48,540 bases of DNA from an uncultured Pseudomonadales bacterium (GTDB lineage Bacteria; Pseudomonadota; Gammaproteobacteria; Pseudomonadales; Azotimanducaceae). Position numbers and translations under genes: made by a program. The stretch spans positions 1 to 48,540 of the forward strand of contig CALHVX010000079.1 of NCBI GenBank assembly GCA_938036875.1, read 5' to 3'. The stretch's first letter is position 1; every line of letters starts with the position of its first letter. Positions 41,999 to 48,540 of this stretch are shown here, piece by piece. The notes beneath the pieces are model-generated. The model was not told the DNA's origin and made no database searches. It saw nothing but the letters and a program-made list of their open reading frames with translations.

Positions 41999-42328
41999 TC
42001 AACTGAAGGGGAAGCCACCAGGCATACCGCCAGGCAAGCCAAGACCTGAAGCCACACCAGACATTTTTTCTTTTTGCATTGCTTCAACTTTGTGCACCGC
42101 ATCATTGCAAGCGGCGGCCACCAAGTCTTCTAGCACGCTTTTTTCTTCGTTCATCACGGAATCATCAATATTGACCCGGCGTACTTCGTGACGCCCATTC
42201 ATGACCACACTCACCAACCCCGCCCCGCTTTCACCGGTAACCTCAGCGTTAGCCAGTTCTTCTTGCGCGCCTTGCATTTTTTCTTGCATGGCCTGGGCTT
42301 GTTGCATGATGTCTTTAATGCCTTTCAT
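41999..42328 (-). CDS. ybaB: YbaB/EbfC nucleoid-associated protein
   Basis: 109 residues. Small DNA-binding dimer with tweezers-like shape. [56 protein letters not shown] is the diagnostic stretch, followed by the second helix and a Gly/Met-rich C-terminus ([13 protein letters not shown]) also seen in E. coli YbaB. It lies between dnaX and recR in the conserved order. Confidence 0.96.
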   Translation of the reverse strand: MKGIKDIMQQAQAMQEKMQGAQEELANAEVTGESGAGLVSVVMNGRHEVRRVNIDDSVMNEEKSVLEDLVAAACNDAVHKVEAMQKEKMSGVASGLGLPGGMPGGFPFS

Positions 42329-42373
42329 CTTTTGCTTGGTCCTAATCTTCTAATCTATGGGCTAAATTACGGG

Positions 42374-44059
42374 TTAAACGTTGGGTAAATGCGGAAAAGC
42401 TTCATCTATAGGCGTGACCTTTTCGACCCTGGCATCAAACTCCGCCACCAAACTCTGCACCGTGCTATCGCTTTTGAGGCTTTGCTCAGCCTCGCTTTGT
42501 TTGGCCGCCGCCAACTGCGCATTACGCTCAGCTGGTGTGGATGCCTGCGCAGTACCGGTTGTCATGGTGACCTGAATCGTTCTTGCTAGCTGCGCCTGCA
42601 CCGCGCGCTCAACCGTTTGCACTTGTTGGTCGCTGAGCAACATGTCGTGCGCCACATCTAACATCAACCGCAGCTCGTTGCCATCTTGGGTGCCAATCAC
42701 TTCAGGGTTAAGGCACCAGCAGTGGTTCACCAACATGCGGGCAACACCACTAAGCGATAGCTCCGAGGCTAAGTTAAACCAAGGTTGTTGCTCAGCAACC
42801 TTTTGCCCCAGCGACTTGACAACAGGCGCCGGTTTGTCGATAGCCGGTTGCGGCATCGGCTGCGCGCTCGGGGTTGCGGCGGCTAGCCGGTTCGGTCTGC
42901 TAGATTCTGCTTTGGCACCGGCCGACGCAGCGCTCGGCGATGTAGCCCCGAACCCAGTAGCGCCTTTTTTTGTCGATGTTGTGGGTTGCGCGGGCGAAGA
43001 TGCTGATGCGATAGGTGCCGGTGCAAAAGCCAACATACGCAGCAAGGTCATCTCAAAACCGAGCCTCGGGTCTGGTACCACCTGCAGATCTCTAAGACCC
43101 ATCACCCCTATTTGGTAATTGAGTTGGACTTGCTCTGCCGAAAAATCGGACTCTACCGCTTCACCAAGTGAGAGCTGTACCGCCAATCGATGGAAGGCCT
43201 CAATTAGGCCACCCAGCACCTCTTCAAAATCTGCTGAACGCCCGGCTAACTCAGATACCAACGGCAACACTTGGCTGGCCTCGCCGGAACTCAATGCGGC
43301 CATCAATGCCCCGACCTCATCACGACCTACAGCGCCAAGCATCGTGGCTACGTCCGGCCCGCTCACCGAGCCTTGGCCGTAGGCAATCGCCTGGTCGGTC
43401 AAGCTCAGCGCATCGCGCATACTGCCTCGAGCAGCACGAGCAATTAGCTCTAATGCTTGCTCATCGCTGGCGATACCCTCATCGGCTAGTACCTTGGTGA
43501 GGTAGGTGCTAATGGCGTCCCAGGCTAGGTTTTTCAGTTGAAATTGAAGGCAGCGCGACAGCACAGTGACCGGCACCTTCTTCGGGTCGGTGGTCGCTAG
43601 CAAAAACTTAACGTGCTCGGGCGGCTCTTCCAGTGTTTTCAGCAAGGCATTAAAAGCGTGCTTACTCAGCATGTGGACTTCGTCTATCAGATAGACCTTG
43701 TAGCGGCCGGCCGTCGGCATATATTGCGCATTTTCTAGCAGCTCGCGGGTATCGTCCACACCCGTGCGCGATGCGGCATCCACTTCGATCAGATCAACGA
43801 AACGGTTCTCAGCCACCTCGCGACAACGACTGCATTCACCGCAAGGGTCCGAAGACACTCCCTTTTCGCAATTCAAGGATTTGGCCAAAATACGCGCGAT
43901 GGTGGTTTTGCCCACCCCGCGGGTTCCGGTAAACAGGTAGGCATGGTGCAATCGGTCGTGATCCAAACCATGGATCAACGCCCGCACCACATGATCTTGC
44001 CCCACTAAAGCGGAGAAGCGGTCAGGTCGTAATTTGCGTGCAAGCACCGTATAACTCAT
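42374..44059 (-). CDS. dnaX: DNA polymerase III subunit gamma/tau
   Basis: 561 residues (E. coli tau is 643). Clamp-loader AAA+ ATPase: FTGTRGVGKTTIARILAKSLNC (Walker A), a zinc finger CEKGVSSDPCGECSRC, VYLIDEVHMLSKHAFNALLKTLEEPP (Walker B) and the SRC arginine finger in VLSRCLQFQLKNL. Domain III is followed by a Ser/Ala/Pro-rich linker (about 340-420) and a short tau-specific C-terminal domain. A seven-A tract at codons 363-365 can shift translation by -1 onto a stop 21 codons later, giving a 386-residue gamma-like product. First gene of the ybaB-recR-rnd-ycgLN run. Confidence 0.96.
   Translation of the reverse strand: MSYTVLARKLRPDRFSALVGQDHVVRALIHGLDHDRLHHAYLFTGTRGVGKTTIARILAKSLNCEKGVSSDPCGECSRCREVAENRFVDLIEVDAASRTGVDDTRELLENAQYMPTAGRYKVYLIDEVHMLSKHAFNALLKTLEEPPEHVKFLLATTDPKKVPVTVLSRCLQFQLKNLAWDAISTYLTKVLADEGIASDEQALELIARAARGSMRDALSLTDQAIAYGQGSVSGPDVATMLGAVGRDEVGALMAALSSGEASQVLPLVSELAGRSADFEEVLGGLIEAFHRLAVQLSLGEAVESDFSAEQVQLNYQIGVMGLRDLQVVPDPRLGFEMTLLRMLAFAPAPIASASSPAQPTTSTKKGATGFGATSPSAASAGAKAESSRPNRLAAATPSAQPMPQPAIDKPAPVVKSLGQKVAEQQPWFNLASELSLSGVARMLVNHCWCLNPEVIGTQDGNELRLMLDVAHDMLLSDQQVQTVERAVQAQLARTIQVTMTTGTAQASTPAERNAQLAAAKQSEAEQSLKSDSTVQSLVAEFDARVEKVTPIDEAFPHLPNV
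42965..42971 (-). promoter_or_regulatory. candidate -1 frameshift (slippery) site in dnaX
   Basis: The minus strand reads ACA AAA AAA GGC in the tau frame, giving seven consecutive As. A -1 slip gives 21 new codons and then TAG. GCGCT/AGCGC downstream could form a short stimulatory stem. E. coli dnaX uses a closely similar A-rich site to make gamma. Confidence 0.5.
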
Positions 44060-44096
44060 GGCAACATTCTAGCATCGCCGGGTCAGGAAAACCGTT

Positions 44097-44804
44097 ATGG
44101 CATTCACCGACAATCCATTGATTATTGGCCACCGAGGTGCAGCCGGGCTGGCCCCGGAAAACACCTTGGCCAGCTTCGACGCCGCGTATCAGGCGGGGGT
44201 GGGTGCGGTAGAGCTAGACGTCTATCTGGTTGAGGGTGAACTGCTGGTCTTCCATGACGATGACCTAGAACGCTGCACCAACGGCAAAGGGAAGTTGCAA
44301 CAGCAGTCTGTCGCTTACCTGCGCTCTTTAGATGCCGGTAACCAACAACAGATCCCGCTGTTGGGGGAGGTTTTAGAACGCCTGCCTACTGATGTGGGTA
44401 TCAATATTGAGCTCAAAGGCCGAGGCACGGGCCAGGCGGTGGCTAAGCTTCTGCAGGCCTTACCCAACCTAGATGTCTTGGTCTCATCGTTTCGACATGC
44501 TGAGTTGCTGGCGTTTAGAGCGCTCAATGCTCAGGCCCCAGTAGCACCACTGTTCCATCGCTGGCCGCCAGCACCCTGGTCTATCGCATTGAAGCTTGAC
44601 GCCTGGGCGGTGAACCTGTCTGCACGCATTGCTACCGAAAAGCGCGTCGCCAAGATTCAGGCAAAGGGATATCGTTGTTACCTGTACACCGTAAACGACG
44701 TCGACCTAGCCGCCCAACTCCTGGGCTTTGGTGTTAACGGTATTTTTACCGACCGACCGGACCTAATGTGCGGACTTCTCAAGGAGCTCCCTGCAAAGCG
44801 CTAG
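44097..44804 (+). CDS. glycerophosphodiester phosphodiesterase
   Basis: 235 residues, cytoplasmic UgpQ-like GDPD. It has a TIM-barrel with IIGHRGAAGLAPENTLASFDAAYQAGVGAVELDVYLVEGELLVFHDDDLERCTNG, in which the catalytic His pair (HRG, FHDD) and the metal-binding Glu/Asp residues are complete. IELKG, the YLYTVNDVD strand and GVNGIFTDRPDL at the C-terminus follow. There is no signal peptide. It would release glycerol-3-phosphate and an alcohol from deacylated phospholipids. Divergent from dnaX by 37 bases; its stop overlaps the stop of the small Psp-linked gene (CTAG). Confidence 0.94.
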   Translation: MAFTDNPLIIGHRGAAGLAPENTLASFDAAYQAGVGAVELDVYLVEGELLVFHDDDLERCTNGKGKLQQQSVAYLRSLDAGNQQQIPLLGEVLERLPTDVGINIELKGRGTGQAVAKLLQALPNLDVLVSSFRHAELLAFRALNAQAPVAPLFHRWPPAPWSIALKLDAWAVNLSARIATEKRVAKIQAKGYRCYLYTVNDVDLAAQLLGFGVNGIFTDRPDLMCGLLKELPAKR

Positions 44805-45016
44805 CCTTCGCGCTCCAATCGATTGAGGTCACGTTGTAACTGAAATTTTTCGTCGGTGACTATCTCTTCTAAGATGGCAACGCGTTCACGAAGATGGTCC
44901 AACTCTGCTAGCAACTCCTCGTCTCGAGGCAAGTTTTTGAACTGCTGCTTCCGGGTCAGCATCTTGCTGCCAAAAACGATCAAAACAATCAGCACAACCA
45001 TTGTGAACGGATCCAT
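44801..45016 (-). CDS. PspB-like small membrane protein
   Basis: 71 residues: one N-terminal transmembrane helix (FTMVVLIVLIVFGSKML) and a charged coiled coil (LPRDEELLAELDHLRERVAILEEIVTDEKFQLQRDLNRLE). The layout and the RVAILEEIVTDE segment resemble PspB (compare RIDTLEAILDVE in the neighbouring bona fide PspB), but the conserved W/H-Y motif is missing. It stands 101 bases after pspC in the same direction, where E. coli has pspD. It is best read as a diverged PspB paralogue of the same envelope-stress module. Confidence 0.7.
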   Translation of the reverse strand: MDPFTMVVLIVLIVFGSKMLTRKQQFKNLPRDEELLAELDHLRERVAILEEIVTDEKFQLQRDLNRLEREG

Positions 45017-45117
45017 ACCATCTCCTATCTATTAGCAGTTCTACTGGCGCCCCATTGGCATCAGCGGCACCAGGGGTTGGCACACACCAACCTAGGTTTG
45101 TTCTTAGCTTGCTAGCG

Positions 45118-45783
45118 TTAAGTATCTAACGCGTGTATCTGTTTACGCAGTTCGTACTGGTCTGAAGTCACATGGCCTTCCATGCGTCGCAGCCTCAACT
45201 CAGCGGCGGTAAGATCCGCTGTCAAATGGCGTAACGCGCGATGCGGCGCATATGGTTCAGCGTAGCTTGCGGACCCTTGAGCTTCTCGTGCGGCGCGTTT
45301 GGCTGCTCGACGACCTCTTGGTTTGGTGCGGCGAACAGAGTCCATATCAGGATCGTCCTCCAGCATAAAATAAGCGATCCAGTAAGCGGGAAAGGTAATA
45401 CCTGGCAAGAAGAGCATGCCGGTTACCGCAATGCAGCGAGCAATCCAGGCTTCAACACCAAAGTAATTTGCAAAGCCAGCACAAACGCCACCCAAACGAC
45501 GCTTATCGACCGAACGATACAACCGGGCCGTGCGTACCGGGTTATCACCCAACCTAGGCTCTGGACTATAGCGTGCGCGACGTCGGCTTGTGGTCTGCGC
45601 ACCGCGCAATCGACGCGTGGTGTCATCGATGAGGTCAGCTGCTTTGCCCGCAAAATCCTCTTTAGCGCCGCGTAACACATCTTGCACCGCCTCTTCTAAG
45701 CGTCCGGCTGCTTGTTGCAACTCGCTCGCTCGCGCTTCTGCATCAGCGCTTGATCGATAGCCTTTGCGTTCACCTGCACTCAT
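45118..45783 (-). CDS. pspC: PspC-domain protein
   Basis: 221 residues, much longer than E. coli PspC (119). An N-terminal charged region of about 90 residues (LQQAAGRLEEAVQDVLRGAKEDFAGKAADLIDDTTRRL) precedes the PspC domain RLYRSVDKRRLGGVCAGFANYFGVEAWIARCIAVTGMLFLPGITFPAYWIAYFMLED. A basic linker and a C-terminal coiled coil (LTAELRLRRMEGHV-type) follow. It senses inner-membrane stress with PspB and regulates PspA-PspF binding. The N-terminal extension is common outside enterobacteria. ATG 45783 overlaps the pspB stop (ATGA). Confidence 0.92.
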   Translation of the reverse strand: MSAGERKGYRSSADAEARASELQQAAGRLEEAVQDVLRGAKEDFAGKAADLIDDTTRRLRGAQTTSRRRARYSPEPRLGDNPVRTARLYRSVDKRRLGGVCAGFANYFGVEAWIARCIAVTGMLFLPGITFPAYWIAYFMLEDDPDMDSVRRTKPRGRRAAKRAAREAQGSASYAEPYAPHRALRHLTADLTAAELRLRRMEGHVTSDQYELRKQIHALDT

Positions 45784-46049
45784 TTGGCCCCCACTTTTTG
45801 CTTGTAGTCCTGCCCTTGCCGGGTTCGCCAGCCGGGCGTTTCAACGTCCAGTATTGCTTCTAGCGTATCTATACGATCCAACATGTTGTCCGCCTGCTGA
45901 GCTAGGGTGATCAAATCTTCTTTCTCAGCGGCGGACAGCTCGCCTTGCAAACGCTGCTTGCTACGGTAGTGCATAAATATCCAGATCGGCACCACCAAGC
46001 AGATGAAGGCCAAAGTTGGTACGAACAGTGCAACCATCCAACCGTCCAT
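45780..46049 (-). CDS. pspB: envelope stress response membrane protein PspB
   Basis: 89 residues. One transmembrane helix (FVPTLAFICLVVPIWIFMHY) is followed by the PspB coiled coil LSAAEKEDLITLAQQADNMLDRIDTLEAILDVETPGWRTR. The HY after the helix, the RI.TLE.ILD spacing and the terminal GWR are diagnostic. With PspC it relays membrane damage to PspA. It follows pspA by nine bases, and its stop overlaps the pspC start. Confidence 0.95.
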   Translation of the reverse strand: MDGWMVALFVPTLAFICLVVPIWIFMHYRSKQRLQGELSAAEKEDLITLAQQADNMLDRIDTLEAILDVETPGWRTRQGQDYKQKVGAK

Positions 46050-46058
46050 AAAAACTCC

Positions 46059-46733
46059 TTAAGCGTTGCTGGAACCGTTACCTTTCAGGCGCGTCTTCAT
46101 GGCCTCTACCTCGCTATCAAGCTGCTCATCAAGCTCTAAGTCTTCAATCTCGTCCGCTAAGGTCTTCTGACCCATGTCGTAGGATTCAATTTGACCCTCG
46201 AGGTCATCCATCTTGCGCTCGTACATCTCAAAACGCTGCAACGCATCATCGATGTTGTGCTCAGACAGTTGGCGACGCACACCTAAGCGAGCTTGTGCAG
46301 CTTGGCCACGAACTAAAATCGCATTTTGTCGAGCTTTGGCGTCTTTGATCTTAGCCTGCAAGGCACCAACGTCTGAATTGAGCTTACTTAGGGTAGAGTC
46401 GAGCAAATTCAGCTCCTCATGCACGGCGTTGACCGCTTCTTGAGCTTTGTTGCGTTCTGCAAGAGCACCTTTGGCTAGATCGTCACGACCTTTACCAACT
46501 GCTACTTCAGCTTTACGCTGCCATTCGGCTGCTTCACCTTCAAGCCACTGCGAACGACGCTGCAGCTCTTTTTTGTCGGCAATGGCACGCGCGGAAGTAC
46601 TGCGTACCTCAACTAGCGCCTCTTCCATCTCTTGAATGATAAGACGCACCATCTTTTCTGGATCTTCTGCCTTATCAAGCATCGCATTCAAGTTGGAGTT
46701 AATAATGTCGCTTATGCGGGTAAACACGCTCAT
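46059..46733 (-). CDS. pspA: phage shock protein A
   Basis: 224 residues, ESCRT-III-like membrane-remodelling protein that also inhibits PspF. It begins MSVFTRISDIINSNLNAMLDKAEDPEKMVRLIIQEMEEALVEVR, the amphipathic N-terminal helix and the first coiled-coil helix, and continues helical throughout (FEMYERKMDDLEGQIESYDMG). ATG 46733 is chosen: GGAG lies 10 bases upstream and the known N-terminus starts there. A further in-frame start at 46754 would add seven residues. A sigma-54 promoter lies about 80 bases upstream. Confidence 0.97.
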   Translation of the reverse strand: MSVFTRISDIINSNLNAMLDKAEDPEKMVRLIIQEMEEALVEVRSTSARAIADKKELQRRSQWLEGEAAEWQRKAEVAVGKGRDDLAKGALAERNKAQEAVNAVHEELNLLDSTLSKLNSDVGALQAKIKDAKARQNAILVRGQAAQARLGVRRQLSEHNIDDALQRFEMYERKMDDLEGQIESYDMGQKTLADEIEDLELDEQLDSEVEAMKTRLKGNGSSNA

Positions 46734-46814
46734 GGATATGTCTCCGTGATTCATCGTTTGCGGGTTATCGGTCAGTTTTGCTCCGCTAGCCCAGCTGTTT
46801 CTTTCACTATGACT

Positions 46815-46834
46815 TAATACAGGTTTCGTGCCAA
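46815..46834 (-). promoter_or_regulatory. sigma-54 promoter of pspA
   Basis: The minus strand reads TTGGCACGAAACCTGTATTA. It has the -24 TGGCAC exactly and a -12 with GT in place of GC, just as the E. coli pspA promoter has TTGTATT. AT-rich DNA (46841-46876) between this and pspF could hold the PspF enhancers and an IHF site. Confidence 0.85.
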
Positions 46835-46946
46835 CTCCCTAAAAAATCGTAACTTATTGTTTTTATTGGAATAAATACCCTTTTGCTCTGAAGACCAAGT
46901 GCTCTATGATTAGTAAAATTCACCAACATTTAGGTTTTATCACCGT

Positions 46947-48041
46947 ATGGAGCGAAATTTAGAGCGCCTTTTAGGCGAAGCACCCAGCTTTTTGAAGGTT
47001 TTGGAGGAGGTGTCTCGGGTTGCGCCGCTTAACAAGCCAGTGCTGATCGTCGGCGAACGCGGTACCGGCAAAGAGCTGATTGCCGCGCGCCTACACTTTC
47101 TCTCCAACCGATGGGAAGGCCAGTATCTCAAGGTTAACTGCGCTGCCATCACCGAAACCCTGATGGAGAGTGAGTTGTTTGGCCACGAAGCCGGGGCCTT
47201 CACCGGCGCCAGCAAAGCGCACCATGGCCGCTTCGAACGGGCGCACGGCGGCACCTTGTTCCTCGATGAATTAGCCACAACCTCACCGCTAGTTCAGGAA
47301 AAGCTCCTGCGGGTTATTGAATATGGTGAGTTCGAACGCGTGGGTGGCAGCAAGACGCTCAACTGCGATGTTCGTTTAGTTGGTGCAACCAATGAAGATT
47401 TACCCCAGCTCGCTAAAGAAGGCCGGTTTCGACGTGACCTACTGGATCGTCTGGCATTTGATGTCATCACCCTGCCACCACTTCGCGAACGTGCCAGCGA
47501 CATACTATTGCTGGCCGAGCACTTTGCAGTGCAGATGGCGAGCGACCTTGGCCATGATTACTTTCCTGGTTTTAGCATTGACGCCCAGCAGGCCTTAAGC
47601 GAGCACCCCTGGCCAGGCAACATCCGAGAGCTCAAGAATGTGGTGGAGCGTTCGGTGTATCGCTGGGAGCTCACGGATGCCTTAGATGACATCATATTTG
47701 ACCCCTTTGCCTCACCCTTTCGACCGCTGGCATCCGAGATGCAAACCCAAAGCTCAGCCCCCCTAGGTAGCGAGCCTTCCGAGGCAAAAGTAACCCAGAG
47801 CAACAGCAAAACAGACCCTCCGGCTCCCACAACGGGGCCGACGGAAGACGCAAATGGCGCAGAAGGTTGGCACTTTCCGCTGGATCTAAAATCCACGTCT
47901 CAGGATTACGAGATCAAAATTTTGGAGGCGGCGCTGGAAGAAGCAAAATTCAATCAGCGTAAAGCGGCCGAACTCTGCTCGCTGACTTACCATCAGTTGA
48001 GGGGGTACTTGAAGAAGTATGATTTGCTGGACAAGAAGTAA
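46947..48041 (+). CDS. pspF: sigma-54 enhancer-binding protein PspF
   Basis: 364 residues. There is no N-terminal regulatory domain, as in PspF: the AAA+ domain starts at once. Walker A is GERGTGKE (36-43), GAFTGA (83-88) contacts sigma-54, and Walker B is GGTLFLDELA. Sensor-2 and HPWPGNIRELKNVVERSV complete the domain. A Ser/Pro/Thr-rich linker of about 60 residues, longer than in E. coli, leads to a Fis-type helix-turn-helix (ALEEAKFNQRKAAELCSLTYHQLRGYLKKYDL). It is divergent from pspA, and PspA binding to the AAA+ domain should hold it off. Confidence 0.96.
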   Translation: MERNLERLLGEAPSFLKVLEEVSRVAPLNKPVLIVGERGTGKELIAARLHFLSNRWEGQYLKVNCAAITETLMESELFGHEAGAFTGASKAHHGRFERAHGGTLFLDELATTSPLVQEKLLRVIEYGEFERVGGSKTLNCDVRLVGATNEDLPQLAKEGRFRRDLLDRLAFDVITLPPLRERASDILLLAEHFAVQMASDLGHDYFPGFSIDAQQALSEHPWPGNIRELKNVVERSVYRWELTDALDDIIFDPFASPFRPLASEMQTQSSAPLGSEPSEAKVTQSNSKTDPPAPTTGPTEDANGAEGWHFPLDLKSTSQDYEIKILEAALEEAKFNQRKAAELCSLTYHQLRGYLKKYDLLDKK

Positions 48042-48059
48042 CGCGACGGGGAAATTAAA

Positions 48060-48149
48060 TGGCGGAGAAGGAGGGATTCGAACCCTCGATGAGTTTTAGC
48101 CCATACTCCCTTAGCAGGGGAGCGCCTTCGACCGCTCGGCCACTTCTCC
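48060..48149 (-). tRNA. tRNA-Ser (anticodon GCT)
   Basis: 90-nt minus-strand tRNA with a long variable arm typical of serine. Acceptor GGAGAAG pairs with CTTCTCC, with discriminator G and encoded CCA. Anticodon stem CTCCC/GGGAG encloses the loop CTGCTAA, anticodon GCT, which reads AGC/AGT codons. T-loop TTCGAAT. Confidence 0.97.
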
Positions 48150-48159
48150 GTCGGCGCGT

Positions 48160-48187
48160 AATCTATCAGGTTTACCGCTTCCTGCAA
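48160..48187 (-). promoter_or_regulatory. promoter of tRNA-Ser
   Basis: The minus strand has TTGCAA-region -35 TTGCAG (48187-48182) and -10 TAGATT (48165-48160), 16 bases apart. A GC-rich discriminator (CGCGCCGAC) follows, as in the tRNA-Ala promoter. Confidence 0.5.
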
Positions 48188-48312
48188 TAGCCCAGTGTGG
48201 CTTATCGGCAGAAATAGTCGGGTTAAGCAACGAGTTACTCGAAATAATCAGACTTGGCTGGGAAACCCCGGACCAAAAACAGCGGAAATGAACAAACCGG
48301 AAGAAGATTCAA

Positions 48313-48540
48313 CTAACTTGCTGAATCAACCTTATCCAGCTCAAACTCACTGTGCACACAACGCACGGCCAGCTCCATGTATCGCTCTGCTATCACAACC
48401 GATATTTTGATCTCAGAGGTTGAAATCATCTGGATGTTAATACCTTCCTCAGCAAGCGCATCAAACATCCGCGTGGCTACCCCTGCATGGGAGCGCATCC
48501 CTACCCCAACGACAGAAACCTTAGCAATGGTGTTGTCCCC
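48313..48540 (-). CDS. lysC: aspartate kinase, C-terminal fragment
   Basis: The last 75 residues of a gene that continues beyond the window. They are the second ACT domain of aspartokinase: [45 protein letters not shown], followed by the terminal ...[15 protein letters not shown]. This is the allosteric lysine/threonine-binding region. A GATTCAGC/GTTGAATC hairpin (48306-48327) spans the stop and may end the transcript. In many gammaproteobacteria csrA lies between lysC and tRNA-Ser; here only 160 non-coding bases separate them. Confidence 0.94.
   Translation of the reverse strand, partial: GDNTIAKVSVVGVGMRSHAGVATRMFDALAEEGINIQMISTSEIKISVVIAERYMELAVRCVHSEFELDKVDSAS

Overview
The window reads as chromosomal DNA from a free-living, probably marine, gammaproteobacterium. 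The evidence is the combination of uup, lpxC, dusA, hrpA, dnaX-ybaB-recR-rnd-ycgL-ycgN and a complete pspF|pspABC unit, all with gammaproteobacterial sequence character. Composition is even, roughly 50-55% G+C by eye. I see no integrase, transposase, phage genes or CRISPR array, and I cannot place the organism to genus.

Layout. 1-5466: the end of uup, two major-facilitator transporters, an NTF2-like protein and a nitronate monooxygenase. 5467-6329: tRNA-Ala(GGC) on the minus strand, a long perfect palindrome of the REP/MITE kind, and an orphan minus-strand terminator that may end an unannotated small RNA. 6330-8727: a tight panB-panC-coaX operon running from ketoisovalerate and beta-alanine to 4'-phosphopantothenate. 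8724-10265: gltX, convergent with it. 10381-21719: an 11-kb cell-envelope locus made of two divergent operons. The minus arm encodes an HzsA-related dihaem lipoprotein, two outer-membrane barrels (one with an SH3 domain), a DUF4266 lipoprotein and a DUF3570 barrel. The plus arm encodes a monohaem protein, a dihaem LamG lipoprotein and a Tat-exported DUF1501-like protein. 21871-26046: a three-domain methyltransferase, lpxC, dusA and a TerB-like gene. 26079-27697: a STAS protein with a SpoIIE-type phosphatase that carries a degenerate receiver domain.

27817-30208 is a bufferin-type (HvfABC-like) RiPP operon. It contains an exported precursor with eleven EG[K/S]CG pentapeptides, a DUF692 (MNIO) maturase and a DUF2063 partner, with a terminator-like hairpin placed between precursor and maturase. 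30521-38948: hrpA, a MoxR ATPase with its CoxE-like VWA partner, and a large membrane-anchored VWA protein. 39012-44059: the dnaX-ybaB-recR-rnd-ycgL-ycgN run, with a likely gamma/tau slippage site in dnaX. 44097-48041: a glycerophosphodiesterase and the phage-shock-protein system (pspA-pspB-pspC plus an additional PspB-like gene, divergent pspF, near-consensus sigma-54 promoter). 48060-48540: tRNA-Ser(GCT) and the end of lysC.

The two places most likely to hold poorly described biology are the bufferin operon and the divergent haem/outer-membrane locus at 10.4-21.7 kb. The first is a recognised family with an unusually regular repeat precursor and an apparent attenuator. The second has five CxxCH haem sites, three predicted barrels, a structured leader RNA and no recognisable enzyme that names its substrate. 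All calls come from reading the sequence; no database search was run.
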